Below are positions 56,518 through 63,957 of a DNA stretch of 64,000 nt, piece after piece (the first letter of the stretch is position 1; each line of letters begins with the position of its first letter). The notes under the pieces were generated by a model. It saw nothing but the letters and a program-made list of their open reading frames with translations, was not told where the DNA came from and made no database searches. Origin of the DNA: a virus; the IMG/VR virus record IMGVR_UViG_3300035670_000075, positions 41,388-105,387 of that record. One strand, given 5' to 3'. A program made the position numbers and the translations under genes.

Positions 56518-56979
56518 TTATCGTGGCATCGCGCCCTGCACCGCCTTAATACCATCCAGCGCCGAAGCAATATCCGCTTGCAAATGCTGGATCGCCTCCA
56601 GCAACGCGCCTTTGGCTGACTTCGGCAGTTTTTCGCCAAGCGCCGTTGCCGAGCCGCTCAGATTACCAAGGTCGTCGCTCAACTCGCCCAGCGTCAACTT
56701 AAATTCTGTATTGGCGTTGCAATACGCCAAATAGAATTTAACATGCGTTGACACCTCGCCCTGGATATACGGATTCATCAATATGAATCCCGCAATGTTG
56801 ATGTAGTAGCCGTCATTGCCCGGCGTAATGGCGACGTGCTGTAGGTCTTGCGGCGACAGTTTTGCCAGCAGCTTGCCGACCGAGGCATTGACGTTGCCGA
56901 GGTCGCGCTTGAATTCGCACGCAATGGTGCGGGTGTGGGTGACGGCAACGCCGTCTTTTAGTTCAACTAACTCTCGCAT
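56518..56979 (-). CDS. Possible Rha-like regulatory protein
   Basis: 153 residues. The N-terminus MRELVELKDGVAVTHTRTIA, then FKRDLGNVNASVGKLL, recalls the start of phage Rha regulators ('v.v.dg.v.tsSr.vA..F.K.H..Vl..I'), but the match is weak. The rest is a beta-helical middle and Ala-rich helices. TGTAAAC lies at its ribosome site. It is flanked by repeats. Confidence 0.4.
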   Translation of the reverse strand: MRELVELKDGVAVTHTRTIACEFKRDLGNVNASVGKLLAKLSPQDLQHVAITPGNDGYYINIAGFILMNPYIQGEVSTHVKFYLAYCNANTEFKLTLGELSDDLGNLSGSATALGEKLPKSAKGALLEAIQHLQADIASALDGIKAVQGAMPR

Positions 56980-57090
56980 GTTTACACCTGTTGTTACTGT
57001 GATTTTCCTTTAGTGTATGTCATTTTTTGCGTGTATTCAACATGTGATAAATATGTGGTTTACTCATATATTGACATATCATCAACCATC

Positions 57091-57223
57091 GTTCCCGCTC
57101 GGCGCGTGGGAACGCGGAAAAACATTGTCTGAATCAGGATTTTCAGGATTAAAAGATTCACAGGATAAACAATGCGCTTTAATCCTGAAAATCTTAAAAT
57201 CCGGTAAATCCTGATTCAGACAA
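57091..57223. repeat. Palindrome plus long hairpin element
   Basis: GTTCCCGC/GCGTGGGAAC at 57091-57113, then a 99-bp near-perfect hairpin. Outer arms TTGTCTGAATCAGGATTT (57125-57142)/57206-57223 are perfect over 18 bases, and TTTTCAGGATTAAA/TTTAATCCTGAAAA form the inner arms. This resembles dispersed repeats of sulphur and nitrogen bacteria, possibly a MITE-like or REP element. Confidence 0.7.
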
Positions 57224-57307
57224 TAAGTATTTTCGCAGCCTCCCCGCATGGCAACAAAAATAAAAAATGCTGTATCATGACAACTCCAATCACAACAGGA
57301 GTTATCC

Positions 57308-57706
57308 ATGAACAAGCTATTTGCACTACTCATTGCAGCCACCCTGTCAGGCTGTGTCACCGTGCCGTCCGGTGCGCCGGTTAAACAACTGCTCGGCAAA
57401 CTGAAAGTAACCAAGTCCACCAACGGCGTCGCCTGCAAAATCGACGCGACGGTGGAAAATCTCAATCAACACCAACTTAAGCCAGTGTTGGAGTGGGTGA
57501 TTTATGACGTGGACGGCAATACCATGACCAGCGGCACGACCCCGTATGATCTGATTGACGCCGGGAAGAACCAGCAGAAAATGCTAACGCTGGTCATGGG
57601 CAGTTGCGACAGGCTCGGCAAGCTGGCGGTGAATAGTGCGCGAATGCGCGGGCTTGACGGTATCCCGATTGCTGGCGTAGAGGGCATGAATGCGGTGTGG
57701 AAGTAG
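57308..57706 (+). CDS. Small lipoprotein
   Basis: 132 residues; CAGGAG 7 bases before the ATG. A signal peptide with lipobox LSGC (NKLFALLIAATLSGC) gives a lipid-anchored protein. The rest is a beta domain (LKVTKSTNGVACKIDATVEN, VLEWVIYDVDGNTMTSGTTP). Flanked by repeats on both sides. It could be an exclusion factor at the envelope, as some phage lipoproteins are, but that is speculation. Confidence 0.7.
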   Translation: MNKLFALLIAATLSGCVTVPSGAPVKQLLGKLKVTKSTNGVACKIDATVENLNQHQLKPVLEWVIYDVDGNTMTSGTTPYDLIDAGKNQQKMLTLVMGSCDRLGKLAVNSARMRGLDGIPIAGVEGMNAVWK

Positions 57707-57718
57707 GTATTTTTTTCG

Positions 57719-57840
57719 TTCCCAATCATCTCGTTCCCACGCGCCGCGTGGGAATGCCGAAGCACCGCGCTGCGGTGCGTACCGTAAGCCGCTCCGCAGC
57801 GCGGAGATTCCGCGTTCCCACGCAGCGCGTGGGAACGAGA
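57719..57840. repeat. GTTCCCACGC repeat cluster
   Basis: Three nested hairpins: TCTCGTTCCCACGC with its inverted partner, GCACCGCG/CGCGGTGC-type arms, CTCCGC/GCGGAG, and GCGTTCCCACGC/GCGTGGGAACG. Same family as at 56442. Confidence 0.75.
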
Positions 57841-57963
57841 TGTGATGCTATATAAATACGTCATCTCACCATATATCCATATCATACATAAAATCTTCTT
57901 GAAATCACCTCGTAAATTGCGTAAAATTTTCAGCATCAAATGGCAACAAGCACAGGTGCAAAT

Positions 57964-58704
57964 ATGCAAAATTTTCCGCAAATCAATTTCGCCGATGTGG
58001 TCGGCGAACTCCTAGAAAAATACAAAACCCCCTACGCAGTCGGCGTGGAGATGCAGCGCCTAAACTCCGCAGTCGGCGGGCGTAGCTACGGCTCGGCGGT
58101 CAAGCGACTGCACAGTGGCGAGGTAAAAGAACCCGGCTTCACGGCGGGCGTTACGTTGCTGCTGTTGGCGGGAAGGCAGGTTGAAATCAGTCGGCGGGGC
58201 GGCGACAGCACTGCCAGTCCTCAAAGGACTGGCAGTGCTGGTGGTGATGAAATCACCCGTCGGTGGGACGGCGACGCCATGCGGCGGTTGCGGGAGTCGT
58301 GTTCGGTGGATGGTTGGTGGAACTTGAGCGGCGGCGAGTTCGCGGCGTTGATTGCCGAGAAGGGCGGGCGTGACATTTACCGCGCCACTAGCGTATGGCA
58401 AATAGAATCTGGTATTGCACCAGTGCCGCAATGGGTTAGCGCGGCGCTAGATAAGATACAAGCCGATGTCGATAGCGGGAAAATACCGCGTTCGACACGG
58501 GTACGCAGTTCGCTGCACAAGTCCAGCGAACCAACCAATTTAGTGCAGCAAGTTTTGCAGGCAACCGGCATGAGTATGGAAGCACTCGGCGGGAAAATGA
58601 ACCCACCCATCACGCGGGCGGCGATTTCGACAATGGCAAGAAGCGGGAAAATCCCTAAGCGGCATATTGAGGTATTGCAAAGCCTATTAACTAAGTCGGC
58701 GTAG
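57964..58704 (+). CDS. Protein with two HTH-like parts and palindrome-encoded linker, unknown
   Basis: 246 residues from the ATG at 57964 (ATG at 57940 possible). The N-terminal third (FADVVGELLEKYKTPYAVGV) and the C-terminal third (VLQATGMSMEALGGKMNPPI, ISTMARSGKIPKRHIEVLQS) both resemble helix-turn-helix regions. Residues about 82-95 (DSTASPQRTGSAGG) are encoded by a perfect 15-bp inverted repeat, likely an inserted element. Followed by a strong terminator. Confidence 0.5.
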   Translation: MQNFPQINFADVVGELLEKYKTPYAVGVEMQRLNSAVGGRSYGSAVKRLHSGEVKEPGFTAGVTLLLLAGRQVEISRRGGDSTASPQRTGSAGGDEITRRWDGDAMRRLRESCSVDGWWNLSGGEFAALIAEKGGRDIYRATSVWQIESGIAPVPQWVSAALDKIQADVDSGKIPRSTRVRSSLHKSSEPTNLVQQVLQATGMSMEALGGKMNPPITRAAISTMARSGKIPKRHIEVLQSLLTKSA

Positions 58705-58737
58705 TCTTGTAACACCAACTGTATAGGCGGCGTGAGT

Positions 58738-58779
58738 AGCGCCAGTCTGATGACTTGTTATCAGACTGGCGCTTTTTTT
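58738..58779 (+). terminator. Strong intrinsic terminator
   Basis: Perfect 14-bp stem AGCGCCAGTCTGAT (58738-58751) with 58760-58773, 8-nt loop, then seven T. Confidence 0.9.
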
Positions 58780-58978
58780 GTGTGCGCGAAATCACCCGGC
58801 GGCTACCCTGGTAGTGCGCGGAAGCGCTGCAAAGATGGCAAAATATAGCGTAAATACCTAGTATTTTAGTCAAGAAAAAAAATCCCGAAAAACCCTAGTA
58901 TATAGGCATTTTTTTTAATGTTATCAAATACTTATAAAAATGCGTCTTTTTTAGTGTTTTGTGACATAGACAAATATC

Positions 58979-59023
58979 TTGACACTATATATAGTGAGCA
59001 CACTATTTAATTATAGTGTGCTC
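58979..59023 (+). promoter_or_regulatory. Promoter with two palindromic operators
   Basis: TTGACA at 58979-58984 and a weak -10 near 59004 (TATTTA). CACTATATATAGTG (58983-58996) is a perfect palindrome overlapping the -35. GAGCACACTAT (58996-59006)/ATAGTGTGCTC (59013-59023) is a second one over the -10 and start, so the promoter is likely tightly controlled. Confidence 0.6.
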
Positions 59024-59922
59024 TATAAAAGTTTGATGTAGTCGCTAGCGCGTGGCTTTTGTCGCGTGGCTTGGGTGCGATTACTTCTTTTATGCCTTAG
59101 TGCTCAAACTTAATAGCGCAGTGCTCTATAAAAATTTGATTTTGCTTGATTGCTTGCGATTTTTCCCAAACTGAAAATTCCGACTATATGCGTTTATCGC
59201 ATGGTGACGGCTTGGCAGATCGAACAAGTGAAGGTGAGCAGTATACATAGCTGTTTAAGGGTATAGGCCATACCCTTAATATTCCGCAAGTGCCTAGCCT
59301 GAATTAACAGGGAGTAGGGATAAAACAGCGTTGAAACATAGCAAACCAGACCGGGAATAGTGAAAAAAACGACAGATCAGGCAGATGAAAAACATTATAG
59401 ATTGCTATTTAACAATTTGCATATACAGTACAACGAACCGAGACGGAACGTAGCGGGGCGTGTGCCTGTAGGTTAGCGCGGCTTTCGCCCGTGGCGTTTT
59501 GCGCCCTGGCGATTGCGTTTACGTGCCTACCTTTGGTGGTATGGGTTGGGGCTATTGCCTGTCGTCCAGCTTTATACCTACAGGATAACGGATTGCGTGA
59601 TGTTGTGCAAGTCACGCAAAGACACACGCCTTATGATACCCGGCGATAGTCGCGCCCATACTTCACTTTAGATCAGCGCGGAGTCGGGGAAGTCTTGTCA
59701 GAAATGGCAAGCGTCCATGATGTCTCAGTGAAGGGATATTCGTTGCCCGCTTATATTCCTTGCCTGTGAAGGTCAATCGTAAATATAAGTAACCGACTGA
59801 TAATCGGATAATCCGGCTATGTGAAACACCATAGCGGCGGGGGCTGTTTGCGTCTAGCAACAGCTTACTTAGGGTACGGATTTTTCTCTACAACCCCGTG
59901 ATGTTTTGCGGGGTTGTTTCTC
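59020..59922 (+). ncRNA. Candidate large structured non-coding RNA
   Basis: About 900 bases with no credible gene lie between a regulated promoter and a terminator. Many hairpins are exact: TTAAGGGTAT/ATACCCTTAA (59255-59279), TTGCGTGA/TCACGCAA (59593-59619), GCTATG/CATAGC near 59815. A long-range helix CCTGTAGGT (59465)/ACCTACAGG (59576) closes a 120-nt domain. GTGCTCTATAAAA.TTTGAT occurs twice (59018, 59121). This layout recalls the large phage RNAs GOLLD and ROOL, but I cannot match a class. Confidence 0.5.
59890..59922 (+). terminator. Terminator of the non-coding region
   Basis: ACAACCCCG (59890-59898) with CGGGGTTGT (59909-59917), 10-nt loop, followed by TTCTC. Confidence 0.65.
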
Positions 59923-59980
59923 AATAGCATTCTACAGAGTGTTATTGAGTAAACAATCCCACCACACAGAGAGAAATCCC

Positions 59981-60184
59981 ATGAAAAAATCCTATTCCAG
60001 CGTAGGCGATCTTGCGCCTGAAGTGTTGGCAATCTATGCCACGCCGAAAGGCAAAAAAGACTCACTCCAAGAAATTCACCGCCGTCGCCGCAATGCGCCT
60101 GCTTGGGCGCGGCGTGAGTTTGACAAGGCTTTTCCCAAACTTGCGCCGCAAATTAAGCGCACGCAAGGCTATGTAAGGAGTTAA
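59981..60184 (+). CDS. Small basic protein, unknown
   Basis: 67 residues from the ATG at 59981 (AGAGAG upstream). KKSYSSVGDLAPEVLAIYAT, then a basic segment IHRRRRNAPAWARREFDKAF. Short basic helical proteins like this often bind nucleic acid. It starts a run of small plus-strand genes. Confidence 0.55.
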   Translation: MKKSYSSVGDLAPEVLAIYATPKGKKDSLQEIHRRRRNAPAWARREFDKAFPKLAPQIKRTQGYVRS

Positions 60185-60188
60185 TGCC

Positions 60189-60398
60189 ATGAATCGCTTA
60201 TATGTTCGCCTTTGGATGTTAAGCCGTCGCTATAAAATCGAATGGGTAAAAAGCATTGGGTGGGCTGTTACGCATAAGCCTAAATTAGGTGGCGTATACA
60301 CCATTCATGCCTTGCCTGAACAATTTGCTGACGCTTGGCAAAGCATTGATGATGATGAAGATTTGCAGTTAGCATTATCATGTTTTTGCCCACGATAA
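60189..60398 (+). CDS. Small protein, unknown
   Basis: 69 residues; AAGGAG 9 bases before the ATG. Aromatic (RLWMLSRRYKIEWVKSIGWA), with an acidic end (WQSIDDDEDLQLALSCF). Follows the previous gene by 4 bases. No family is recognised. Confidence 0.5.
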   Translation: MNRLYVRLWMLSRRYKIEWVKSIGWAVTHKPKLGGVYTIHALPEQFADAWQSIDDDEDLQLALSCFCPR

Positions 60399-60460
60399 AC
60401 CGTATGCTATAGCGAGTTTCCAAAAGCTCGCTATGTCATGCGCTTTGCGCAGTAGTCCGT

Positions 60461-60493
60461 ACCCGCTTGGACAATCCAAGCGGGTATTTTTTT
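60461..60493 (+). terminator. Intrinsic terminator
   Basis: Perfect 10-bp stem ACCCGCTTGG (60461-60470)/CCAAGCGGGT (60476-60485), 5-nt loop and a run of T. Confidence 0.9.
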
Positions 60494-60516
60494 GTCCGTA
60501 AAAAAAGGAGTTCACC

Positions 60517-61941
60517 ATGAACAAACGTCCCGTACCCAACACCGCAGATCAAGCCATGACCGCAATTGCATCGTGGGAAACCACGATCAAAAGCTTGCAT
60601 GAAGGCACCGCTAAAGCGTTAGCTATGGAAAGCGGCAAGCCGCGTAAAAACGCGCTTATCGCCCAACAGAAAAAGCTCGGCGAAATAGCTGAACTGAAGC
60701 GCAAAGCACGCGCTTTGTGCAGCAAGGCTATCAAAGCCGATCCGACGTTGATCGATCTGGTGGCGAACGACAAACAGCCCGGCAGTATTTGGGCGGATGT
60801 TTTGAAGCTGTCGAAAGCAAAATGCGGCAAAGTGAACTATGCCACGGCAATCAAAAATGCCTTGTCAGAACAGCGCAAGCCGCAGGAAGAAAAAGCCAGT
60901 AATGAAGCGGCGGATTATGCCGTGATGAAAATGGAACTGCGCCAAGTAACGGTTGCAGAATTCGCGGGCGAACTTCACAGCAGTATCGTGATCCCGCCAT
61001 ATCAGCGCCGCTATATCGTCAAAGAAGATTGGCAACGCAACTTGGTTGAAAGCGCCGTCAATCAACATCCGATTGGCGTTTTGACCGTGTTTAAGGACAA
61101 GCACGACAAAAAGCTTGGTGATGGTCAACAGCGCGCGACCACTTTGGTTAATCGCTATAACCTGCCGGGCAATATGTCGGGTGAAGACTTCGCCAAACTG
61201 TCGGCGTATCGCCTGATGATTGTCGAATACAGCATGGCGGACGGTTCCGCCGTGCCGCTGAACTTACAGCAAAAAATATTCGACGACATGCAGCGCGGCA
61301 ATCCGTTATCGCTCGGCGAACGCTTACCGGGCATGAAAGGACTGGAATGGAACAGCCGCGCCGAGATTGTTGTGGGCGGCGACGCTTACAAAGACCACTG
61401 CTTGACGCTGAAATCTGACCGTAAGCAGGACATCCAGCTTTACGGTTTAGTCCAGGCGGTTGGCTACGGTCAATGGCTTTCCTTTGAAAATGAGGAAAGC
61501 TTTATCCGTGATAACGTCGCCACCAGTGAAGACATGGACGCCGTGCAAGAGCAATTCGCCGCGACGGAAATGGCGTGGTTGATCGCCAACGAACTCGGCA
61601 GTATTGCCTTCCAAACCAAAGGCAAAAACGACAAGCCGACGTTTAACCGTTGGTTAGCCTCTGCGGTGATTGGGTCTATCGTAAAGGCAATTACCGAAAA
61701 TACCGACGGCAAAGTATTTTGTGATGAAATATTCGTAACCAAAGCTAAAGAAGGGCTGCGGACGTTGCTTGGCAATGATCGCTTCCGTATGACCATTGAA
61801 AAATACGACGGCGAAGAAATCCAGCCCGGCAACCCTGCTGGCTTCAAGCGCCGTATGAGCATGGTTAGCGAAGTTATCAATGCCGCATTCAGCGCCCAAA
61901 TGGATGCCGTTATCAAGCAAGAAGAAGCGGTTGCCGCCTAA
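60517..61941 (+). CDS. DUF262-domain protein (GmrSD/ParB-like)
   Basis: 474 residues; AAGGAG before the ATG. A helical N-terminus (about 1-140), then SSIVIPPYQRRYIVKEDWQ, HPIGVLTVFKDKHDKKLGDG and GQQRATTLVNRYNLP, the DUF262 core with its 'DGQQR' motif. DUF262 proteins bind nucleotides and occur in type IV restriction enzymes and other phage-defence systems. No GmrD-type HNH domain is visible, so it may be a stand-alone regulator or a defence remnant. Confidence 0.75.
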   Translation: MNKRPVPNTADQAMTAIASWETTIKSLHEGTAKALAMESGKPRKNALIAQQKKLGEIAELKRKARALCSKAIKADPTLIDLVANDKQPGSIWADVLKLSKAKCGKVNYATAIKNALSEQRKPQEEKASNEAADYAVMKMELRQVTVAEFAGELHSSIVIPPYQRRYIVKEDWQRNLVESAVNQHPIGVLTVFKDKHDKKLGDGQQRATTLVNRYNLPGNMSGEDFAKLSAYRLMIVEYSMADGSAVPLNLQQKIFDDMQRGNPLSLGERLPGMKGLEWNSRAEIVVGGDAYKDHCLTLKSDRKQDIQLYGLVQAVGYGQWLSFENEESFIRDNVATSEDMDAVQEQFAATEMAWLIANELGSIAFQTKGKNDKPTFNRWLASAVIGSIVKAITENTDGKVFCDEIFVTKAKEGLRTLLGNDRFRMTIEKYDGEEIQPGNPAGFKRRMSMVSEVINAAFSAQMDAVIKQEEAVAA

Positions 61942-61949
61942 CCCAACCA

Positions 61950-62045
61950 AGATTGCCCGCCACGGCGGGCAATCATCCGCCAGCGCATTTACGAGTGCGT
62001 TGGCGGATGATTTTATCAACGCCGCCTTATGGCGGTTTTTTTATG
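61950..62045 (+). terminator. Tandem hairpins ending in a terminator
   Basis: GATTGCCCG/CGGGCAATC, then a long stem CATCCGCCA.CGCA/TGCGTTGGCGGATG, then CCGCC/GGCGG followed by seven T at about 62035-62041. Confidence 0.8.
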
Positions 62046-62059
62046 CCTGGGAGAGTATC

Positions 62060-62392
62060 ATGCCCAAGAAAAACGTAATACAGGAAGTCGAATATCTGCC
62101 TGACGCACTGAAAATCATTGGCGGCGGTAAATCCATCGTGATCGGCGAGGCAGGCGGTATCAACTGGCCGTTTACCACCGAGATCGATGCCGCCGACATA
62201 GACGCCGCTTGGCGTACTGAGCTTAGCCGCGTCACCGGCATTCCCGCCGACCGGATTGAATGCGTAACCCCCGCAAGCGGTTGGGGCGCGCGCTATTTTG
62301 ATCTGCGCCACAATGGGCGGGAACGCCCGTGGCGACTGTTTGAAACAAAAGCCGCCGCCCGCAATTGGTTGCGGGATCACAAAGAGAATTAA
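62060..62392 (+). CDS. Small phage protein, unknown
   Basis: 110 residues from the ATG at 62060 (GGGAGAG upstream). EYLPDALKIIGGGKSIVIGE, then FTTEIDAADIDAAWRTELSR and a Trp/Arg-rich end (GWGARYFDLRHNGRERPWRL). Compact alpha-beta protein with no family recognised. Its own terminator follows. Confidence 0.55.
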   Translation: MPKKNVIQEVEYLPDALKIIGGGKSIVIGEAGGINWPFTTEIDAADIDAAWRTELSRVTGIPADRIECVTPASGWGARYFDLRHNGRERPWRLFETKAAARNWLRDHKEN

Positions 62393-62395
62393 GCC

Positions 62396-62428
62396 ACCCG
62401 CCACGCCGCAAGGTATGGCGGGTTTTTT
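62396..62428 (+). terminator. Intrinsic terminator
   Basis: ACCCGCCA (62396-62403) with TGGCGGGT (62416-62423), then TTTTT. Confidence 0.85.
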
Positions 62429-62446
62429 ATTGTCTGGAGGAAAAAC

Positions 62447-62650
62447 ATGCAGCCTTACGGCGTTAGTGCGGAGTGGTGTCGCCGCCGGAATAATCGTGAA
62501 TTGTGGAAAGGCACCAACGAATTAAACCGATCATCGATACCTAAGTTCCAAAGGCAACCCTCTCGCGCAAGGCAAGAGGCAAAGAGCTTTATCAGAAAAG
62601 AGTTAAATTATGATCAAGACCACGAAACAGCAACGCCAAGCGTTGCTTAA
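62447..62650 (+). CDS. Small basic protein, unknown
   Basis: 67 residues; the ATG follows GGAGG by 7 bases. Arg/Asn-rich (VSAEWCRRRNNRELWKGTNE, FQRQPSRARQEAKSFIRKEL). It overlaps the next gene by 41 bases in another frame. The good ribosome site is the main support. Confidence 0.4.
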   Translation: MQPYGVSAEWCRRRNNRELWKGTNELNRSSIPKFQRQPSRARQEAKSFIRKELNYDQDHETATPSVA

Positions 62651-62798
62651 AATCTATCGCCGCCATAACAGCGGCGAATCATACCTAGCCTTCCGCCGCA
62701 AAGTTCAGCCGACAATCGGCTGCAATGATGCGGTCGCCGTGCCGATAGGCGGTGTTATGTGGGTGTGCGTAGAGAAAGACGGTTACGCGCACTCATGA
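62610..62798 (+). CDS. Small protein, unknown
   Basis: 62 residues. KTTKQQRQALLKIYRRHNSG, then CNDAVAVPIGGVMWVCVEKDGY, a short alpha-beta pattern seen in many phage hypothetical proteins. Its stop overlaps the next start (ATGA), which supports it. Confidence 0.55.
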   Translation: MIKTTKQQRQALLKIYRRHNSGESYLAFRRKVQPTIGCNDAVAVPIGGVMWVCVEKDGYAHS

Positions 62799-63136
62799 GA
62801 ATGTGGATGCTCCCGCCCGCTTGCCTGTGCCGCAAGCACCTGCTTGGCGAACACGGCGAAATCCACAAGCACCGCCACAACTTCGAGAAGCGTCACCGCA
62901 TGGACGGGCGCTTCTCGCCGGTTGTGCAAATCGAACCCGCCGCAATGCTCCGCCGCCATGACGAACTGGCGGCAGAGATGCTGCGGCGCGGCTACAATCA
63001 CCAATCGACGTTCACCATGCCGGATATTTCATATCTTCCGGCATGGCAACAATTCGCACTGGTTGACACCGCCGAATCACGCCGCGACTTGGCGCAGCGG
63101 TGTCCTGAATGCGCTCGTCTGTTGACAAGCGGTTAA
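62795..63136 (+). CDS. Endonuclease V-like pyrimidine dimer glycosylase family protein
   Basis: 113 residues from the ATG at 62795. RMWMLPPACLCRKHLLGEHG then EIHKHRHNF is the start of the Pyr_excise family (T4 endonuclease V-like), with the 'HLLGEH.E.H' signature. The C-terminus has CPECARLL, a possible zinc or structural pair. Homologues cut DNA at UV dimers, but this version is shorter than T4 DenV and may have another substrate. Confidence 0.7.
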   Translation: MRMWMLPPACLCRKHLLGEHGEIHKHRHNFEKRHRMDGRFSPVVQIEPAAMLRRHDELAAEMLRRGYNHQSTFTMPDISYLPAWQQFALVDTAESRRDLAQRCPECARLLTSG

Positions 63137-63202
63137 CGCACTTGCATACACGGCTTTTGCTAGTGTATGCTGGTGTTTACGGTTTTTTTGTTGGAGGATG
63201 TT

Positions 63203-63580
63203 ATGCTGGTTATCAATGGGTGCAACTTCAAAGAAGCTCTGAGGAATAGCCAAGATCAATCGGAAGTAGATGCGATCCTGGAATATTTCAAAGGGTGCAA
63301 AATTGGCGGAAAATCGCCGCGTGCGCTGTATATTTACGACAACGAAGGCGAAACCGCCGACCGCTATACAGCGGTATACAAGGGCGCACCTGGGACACGC
63401 GAGCCTAACGTATGGGATGCACGGGGAATGAATGCCTCGCCGTATCACCCTCAAGGCATTGGCATGTTTTGCTCAGCCATGCTTGGCAATCATCTTGGGC
63501 GCAAGATTGGGTTTCTGGATTTACCAGAAGACTGCCGCCTGTTGGTCGCATCGGACATTAAGGACTACAGCCATGAGTGA
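63203..63580 (+). CDS. Small phage protein, unknown
   Basis: 125 residues from the ATG at 63203 (GGAGG 6 bases upstream). MLVINGCNFKEALRNSQDQS, then ALYIYDNEGETADRYTAVYK and GMNASPYHPQGIGMFCSAML. This recalls a family of small phage proteins whose function is unknown. GTTAACGCA, the repressor half site, lies 70 bases upstream at 63132, and GTGTTTACG near 63174. Confidence 0.55.
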   Translation: MLVINGCNFKEALRNSQDQSEVDAILEYFKGCKIGGKSPRALYIYDNEGETADRYTAVYKGAPGTREPNVWDARGMNASPYHPQGIGMFCSAMLGNHLGRKIGFLDLPEDCRLLVASDIKDYSHE

Positions 63581-63863
63581 TCATGGAATTGAAGCCTATT
63601 TTAAGAAAAACCGCATTGCCCACGAAGGCGGGCTGATGGGTATTGACTCAGCGGTGTTTGTCGCCGCTGAGCATATTGATCGTGGCATCAATCCTGATGA
63701 CGTGATTAAGATTTTGCGCGAAGAACACGCGCAGGCGCTCGACGGTAGTGATACCGTCGAGTTTGAAATTGTAAGCATGGCGCAAGATATTGTCTGCGCC
63801 TACCGGGATGGGGGATTGTGGAATGGGCCGACAAGCTTTGAGTGCTTGTTGGTGGCGAACTAA
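63573..63863 (+). CDS. Small phage protein, unknown
   Basis: 96 residues from the ATG at 63573, overlapping the previous stop by 8 bases. GIEAYFKKNRIAHEGGLMGI, then DDVIKILREEHAQALDGSDT; acidic and helical. A hairpin follows (63862-63883). No family is recognised. Confidence 0.5.
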   Translation: MSDHGIEAYFKKNRIAHEGGLMGIDSAVFVAAEHIDRGINPDDVIKILREEHAQALDGSDTVEFEIVSMAQDIVCAYRDGGLWNGPTSFECLLVAN

Positions 63864-63883
63864 TCACCGCAGGCGCGGTGATT
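63862..63883 (+). terminator. Terminator-like hairpin
   Basis: AATCACCGC (63862-63870) with GCGGTGATT (63875-63883), 4-nt loop; a weak T stretch follows 12 bases later. Confidence 0.5.
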
Positions 63884-63907
63884 CCGCATTAAATTTTTGC
63901 GCCGCGT

Positions 63908-63938
63908 AAAGCGGTCGGACTGAAGCGCCAAGTTAGGT
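63908..63938 (+). repeat. attC-like right half near the window edge
   Basis: AAAGCGGTCGGACTGAAGCGCCAA followed by GTTAGGT (63932-63938) resembles the right half of the other attC sites. No partner left half is evident. AGCGCCAA and TTGGCGCT flank the box as an 8-bp inverted repeat. Confidence 0.4.
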
Positions 63939-63957
63939 TTGGCGCTTGGAGGTTATT

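Noticed and set aside
59409-59860. Short minus-strand frames in the 58.9-59.9 kb gap
   Set aside because: They lack ribosome sites and family patterns and cover the hairpins of the candidate RNA.
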